From assembly GCF_005405925.1 (NCBI RefSeq), contig NZ_BJHV01000001.1, forward strand, positions 8,928,001 to 8,992,000: DNA of 64,000 nucleotides, read 5' to 3'. The translations under genes were made by a program, and so were the position numbers. The notes beneath the pieces were generated by a model. The model did not search any database. It saw only the letters and a list, made by a program, of their open reading frames with translations, and was not told the origin of the DNA. Position 1 is the first letter of the stretch. Each line of letters starts with the position of its first letter. This stretch comes from Streptomyces antimycoticus (GTDB lineage Bacteria > Actinomycetota > Actinomycetes > Streptomycetales > Streptomycetaceae). Positions 62,643 to 64,000 of this stretch are shown here, in pieces.

Positions 62643-62716
62643 CGGATTCTCCTTTTCCGGTCCGATTCCGTCCGACGATCTCACCCCGGCCGCCGCGGCA
62701 CCCACCGCTGTTACGC

Positions 62717-62747
62717 CACCCGGGCCTCCGTCGGGCCCGGGTGGCCC
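62717..62747 (-). terminator. 12-base terminator hairpin below the Pro-rich gene
   Basis: GCCACCCGGGCC (62717-62728) pairs perfectly with GGCCCGGGTGGC (62736-62747) around a 7-base loop. It follows the stop of the leftward Pro-rich gene by 11 bases. There is no T-tract. Confidence 0.7.
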
Positions 62748-62757
62748 ATCGACGGCA

Positions 62758-63048
62758 TCACCTGATCGGGCCCGGTGCCGGTGACGGATCGGGGACCGGG
62801 TCGGGGCCCGGCGGCCTGGGCACCGGATCGGGCGTCGGGCCCGGGGCGGGACCGGGCGTGGGGTTGGGCGGCGGCTCGGGCGGAGGGGTGGGAATCGGGT
62901 CCGGCGGCGGCCCCGGAGGCGGTCCGGGTACGGGGCCCGGTGCGGGACCCGGCTCGGGGCCGCCCGGACCGGGCGACGGGGTCGGAGACGGCGGCCCGGG
63001 ATCTCGCTGCGTCGGATGGATGAGGGTCGGGTCGGTCTGCCGTGCCAC
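62758..63048 (-). CDS. Pro/Gly-rich low-complexity protein
   Basis: 96 residues from GTG 63048, chosen because GGAGG lies five bases upstream. After a short normal start (ARQTDPTLIHPTQRDPG) the rest is a P-G-P, P-P-P, P-x-P low-complexity run that would form an extended polyproline rod. It lacks a signal peptide. An opposing frame of Gly-rich sequence exists, but only the minus-strand frame has a start with a good ribosome site and a downstream terminator. The role is unknown; structural linkage or binding of SH3-like partners is speculation. Confidence 0.55.
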   Translation of the reverse strand: MARQTDPTLIHPTQRDPGPPSPTPSPGPGGPEPGPAPGPVPGPPPGPPPDPIPTPPPEPPPNPTPGPAPGPTPDPVPRPPGPDPVPDPSPAPGPIR

Positions 63049-63215
63049 GGTGTCCTCCAAAACTCGTCGTCGGGTGGCCACGTCGTTTCCGGGGGCGGGT
63101 GCCCCGGTCCCCCGGGATGTACGCATGGACGCGGCGCCGAACGCGCGAGCGGCGGGGAAGGCGGGCGATAATTCCTCCACCCGGCGGAAGCGGCGTCGCT
63201 AGCATCGCCGTCGTC

Positions 63216-64000
63216 ATGCGACGTTTTCCTGATCCGGATCCCGGAAATCCAGACCATCGCTCACCCATATCCTATCTGTTATGGCTTGCCGCTTATCAGC
63301 GCAATGCCATATTCCTTGGCGCTCTCTATGGAATTGTCCATGTGCTGGCCCAGGCCCTGGTGCCCGCCGCCGTCGGCAAGGCCATCGACGCCGGGATCAT
63401 CGCCCGTGACCAGCGGGCACTCCTGTGGTGGGGCGGCGCGGTGGTGGCCCTGGGGACGATTCAGGCCGCCGCCGGAATTCTGCGCGACCGCGCCGCCCTC
63501 ACCACCCGGCTGGGCGCCGCCTATCGCACCGCACAACTCATCGCACGCCAGGCCGCCCGGCTGGGGGCGACCTTGCCGAAACGGGTGGCCAAAGGCGAGA
63601 TCGTGAATGCCGGAGTGGCCGATATCGGCCGGCTCGGGAAGCGCTCGCCGAAACCGCCCGGGGCAGCGGCTCCATCGTCGCCATCGCCGTCGTGGCGGCC
63701 ATCTTGCTGCACACCTCCTGGCAGCTGGGCCTGGTGGTGCTGCTCGGGGTGCCGCTCATGGTGGGGACGGTGTCGCTGCTGATCCGCCCGCTGCACCGGC
63801 GCCAGCAGCGGCTGCGCGAACAGCAGGCCGAGCTGACCGGCCGTGCCGTGGACATCGTCAGCGGGCTGCGGGTGCTGCGCGGCATCGGCGGCGAGGACGT
63901 CTTCGCCGACCGCTATCGCGCCGACTCCCAGCGGGTGCGCGCCGCGGGGGTGGCGGTGGCCCGGGTGGAGGCCCTGCTCGAGGGTGCCAAAGTGCTGCTG
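63216..64000 (+). pseudogene. ABC exporter (membrane domain), frameshifted and cut by the window end
   Basis: From ATG 63216 the protein opens like a type I ABC exporter: ISYLLWLAAYQRNAIFLGAL, then VLAQALVPAAVGKAIDAGII, and coupling-helix segment LPKRVAKGEIVNAGVADIGR. The frame breaks at the GGG run 63636-63638. The next frame continues as EALAETARGSGSIVAIAVVA, then HTSWQLGLVVLLGVPLMVG and VSGLRVLRGIGGEDVFADRY, to the window edge. One extra G repairs it. The ATPase domain lies beyond the window. It is probably a real gene in the organism with a base missing in this sequence. Confidence 0.75.

Overview
The window is chromosomal DNA of a Streptomyces or a very close actinomycete. The signs are very high G+C with strong G/C bias at third codon positions, frequent GTG starts, two XRE/DUF397 regulatory pairs, an RsbW-type ATPase family, a conservon (CvnA-D plus cytochrome P450), a SpoIIE-type phosphatase, a SigB-type sigma factor, F420-dependent and DUF574 enzymes, and the MurT/GatD pair. 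From memory, the order of urease, biotin, purB and pfkA resembles a core region of the S. coelicolor chromosome, but I could not check this. I see no tRNA, rRNA, CRISPR array, insertion sequence, integrase or prophage gene.

Layout. 1-9 kb: end of an unknown gene, mug, purB, a GDSL esterase, two small unknown genes, a translationally coupled pair of CNNM/HlyC-type CBS proteins, GNAT, an F420 oxidoreductase and an orphan ABC ATPase. 8.7-14.2 kb: methyltransferase, then biotin synthesis (bioB-bioA-bioD leftward, bioF divergent). 14.2-18 kb: DUF397/XRE pair, RsbW-like ATPase, a cyclase-like two-domain protein and a secreted NlpC/P60 hydrolase. 18.3-20.6 kb: a clpP paralogue with a coupled partner, a divergent orphan YefM/Phd antitoxin and a secreted M28 aminopeptidase. 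20.9-26.4 kb: urease operon ureABCFGD with a candidate GlnR box upstream; UreF and UreD carry tandem-repeat N-terminal extensions. 26.6-34 kb: secreted tripeptidyl aminopeptidase, NAD-epimerase, and a five-gene conservon whose P450 lacks the K-helix EXXR motif. 34-42.6 kb: CtaG-like protein, pfkA, gatD/murT, peptide deformylase, TetR with divergent acyl-CoA dehydrogenase, and an isoprenyl diphosphate synthase. 42.7-50 kb: methyltransferase, degenerate kinase, XRE/DUF397 pair, TPR-type regulator, SDR, and an ATPase with a coupled partner. 50-64 kb: NmrA-SnoaL operon with divergent TetR, metacaspase, PAS-GAF-SpoIIE phosphatase, asparaginase, GlxA-type regulator, divergent LigD-type polymerase and ATP ligase, hydrolase, sigma factor with a divergent DNA glycosylase, esterase, a Pro/Gly-rich protein and the start of an ABC exporter.

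Two themes stand out. First, at least seven genes are each put out of frame by exactly one missing base in a G or C run (14494, 17522, 25604, 39297, 46387, 54485, 63636). The uniform pattern points to homopolymer errors in the assembly rather than gene decay, and restoring one base recovers each family. Second, several gene pairs have unusually legible control regions: a TGTACA-type YefM operator shared by clpP and an orphan antitoxin, a SigB-consensus promoter facing a SigB-family gene, two TetR operators, and a GlnR box at ureA.
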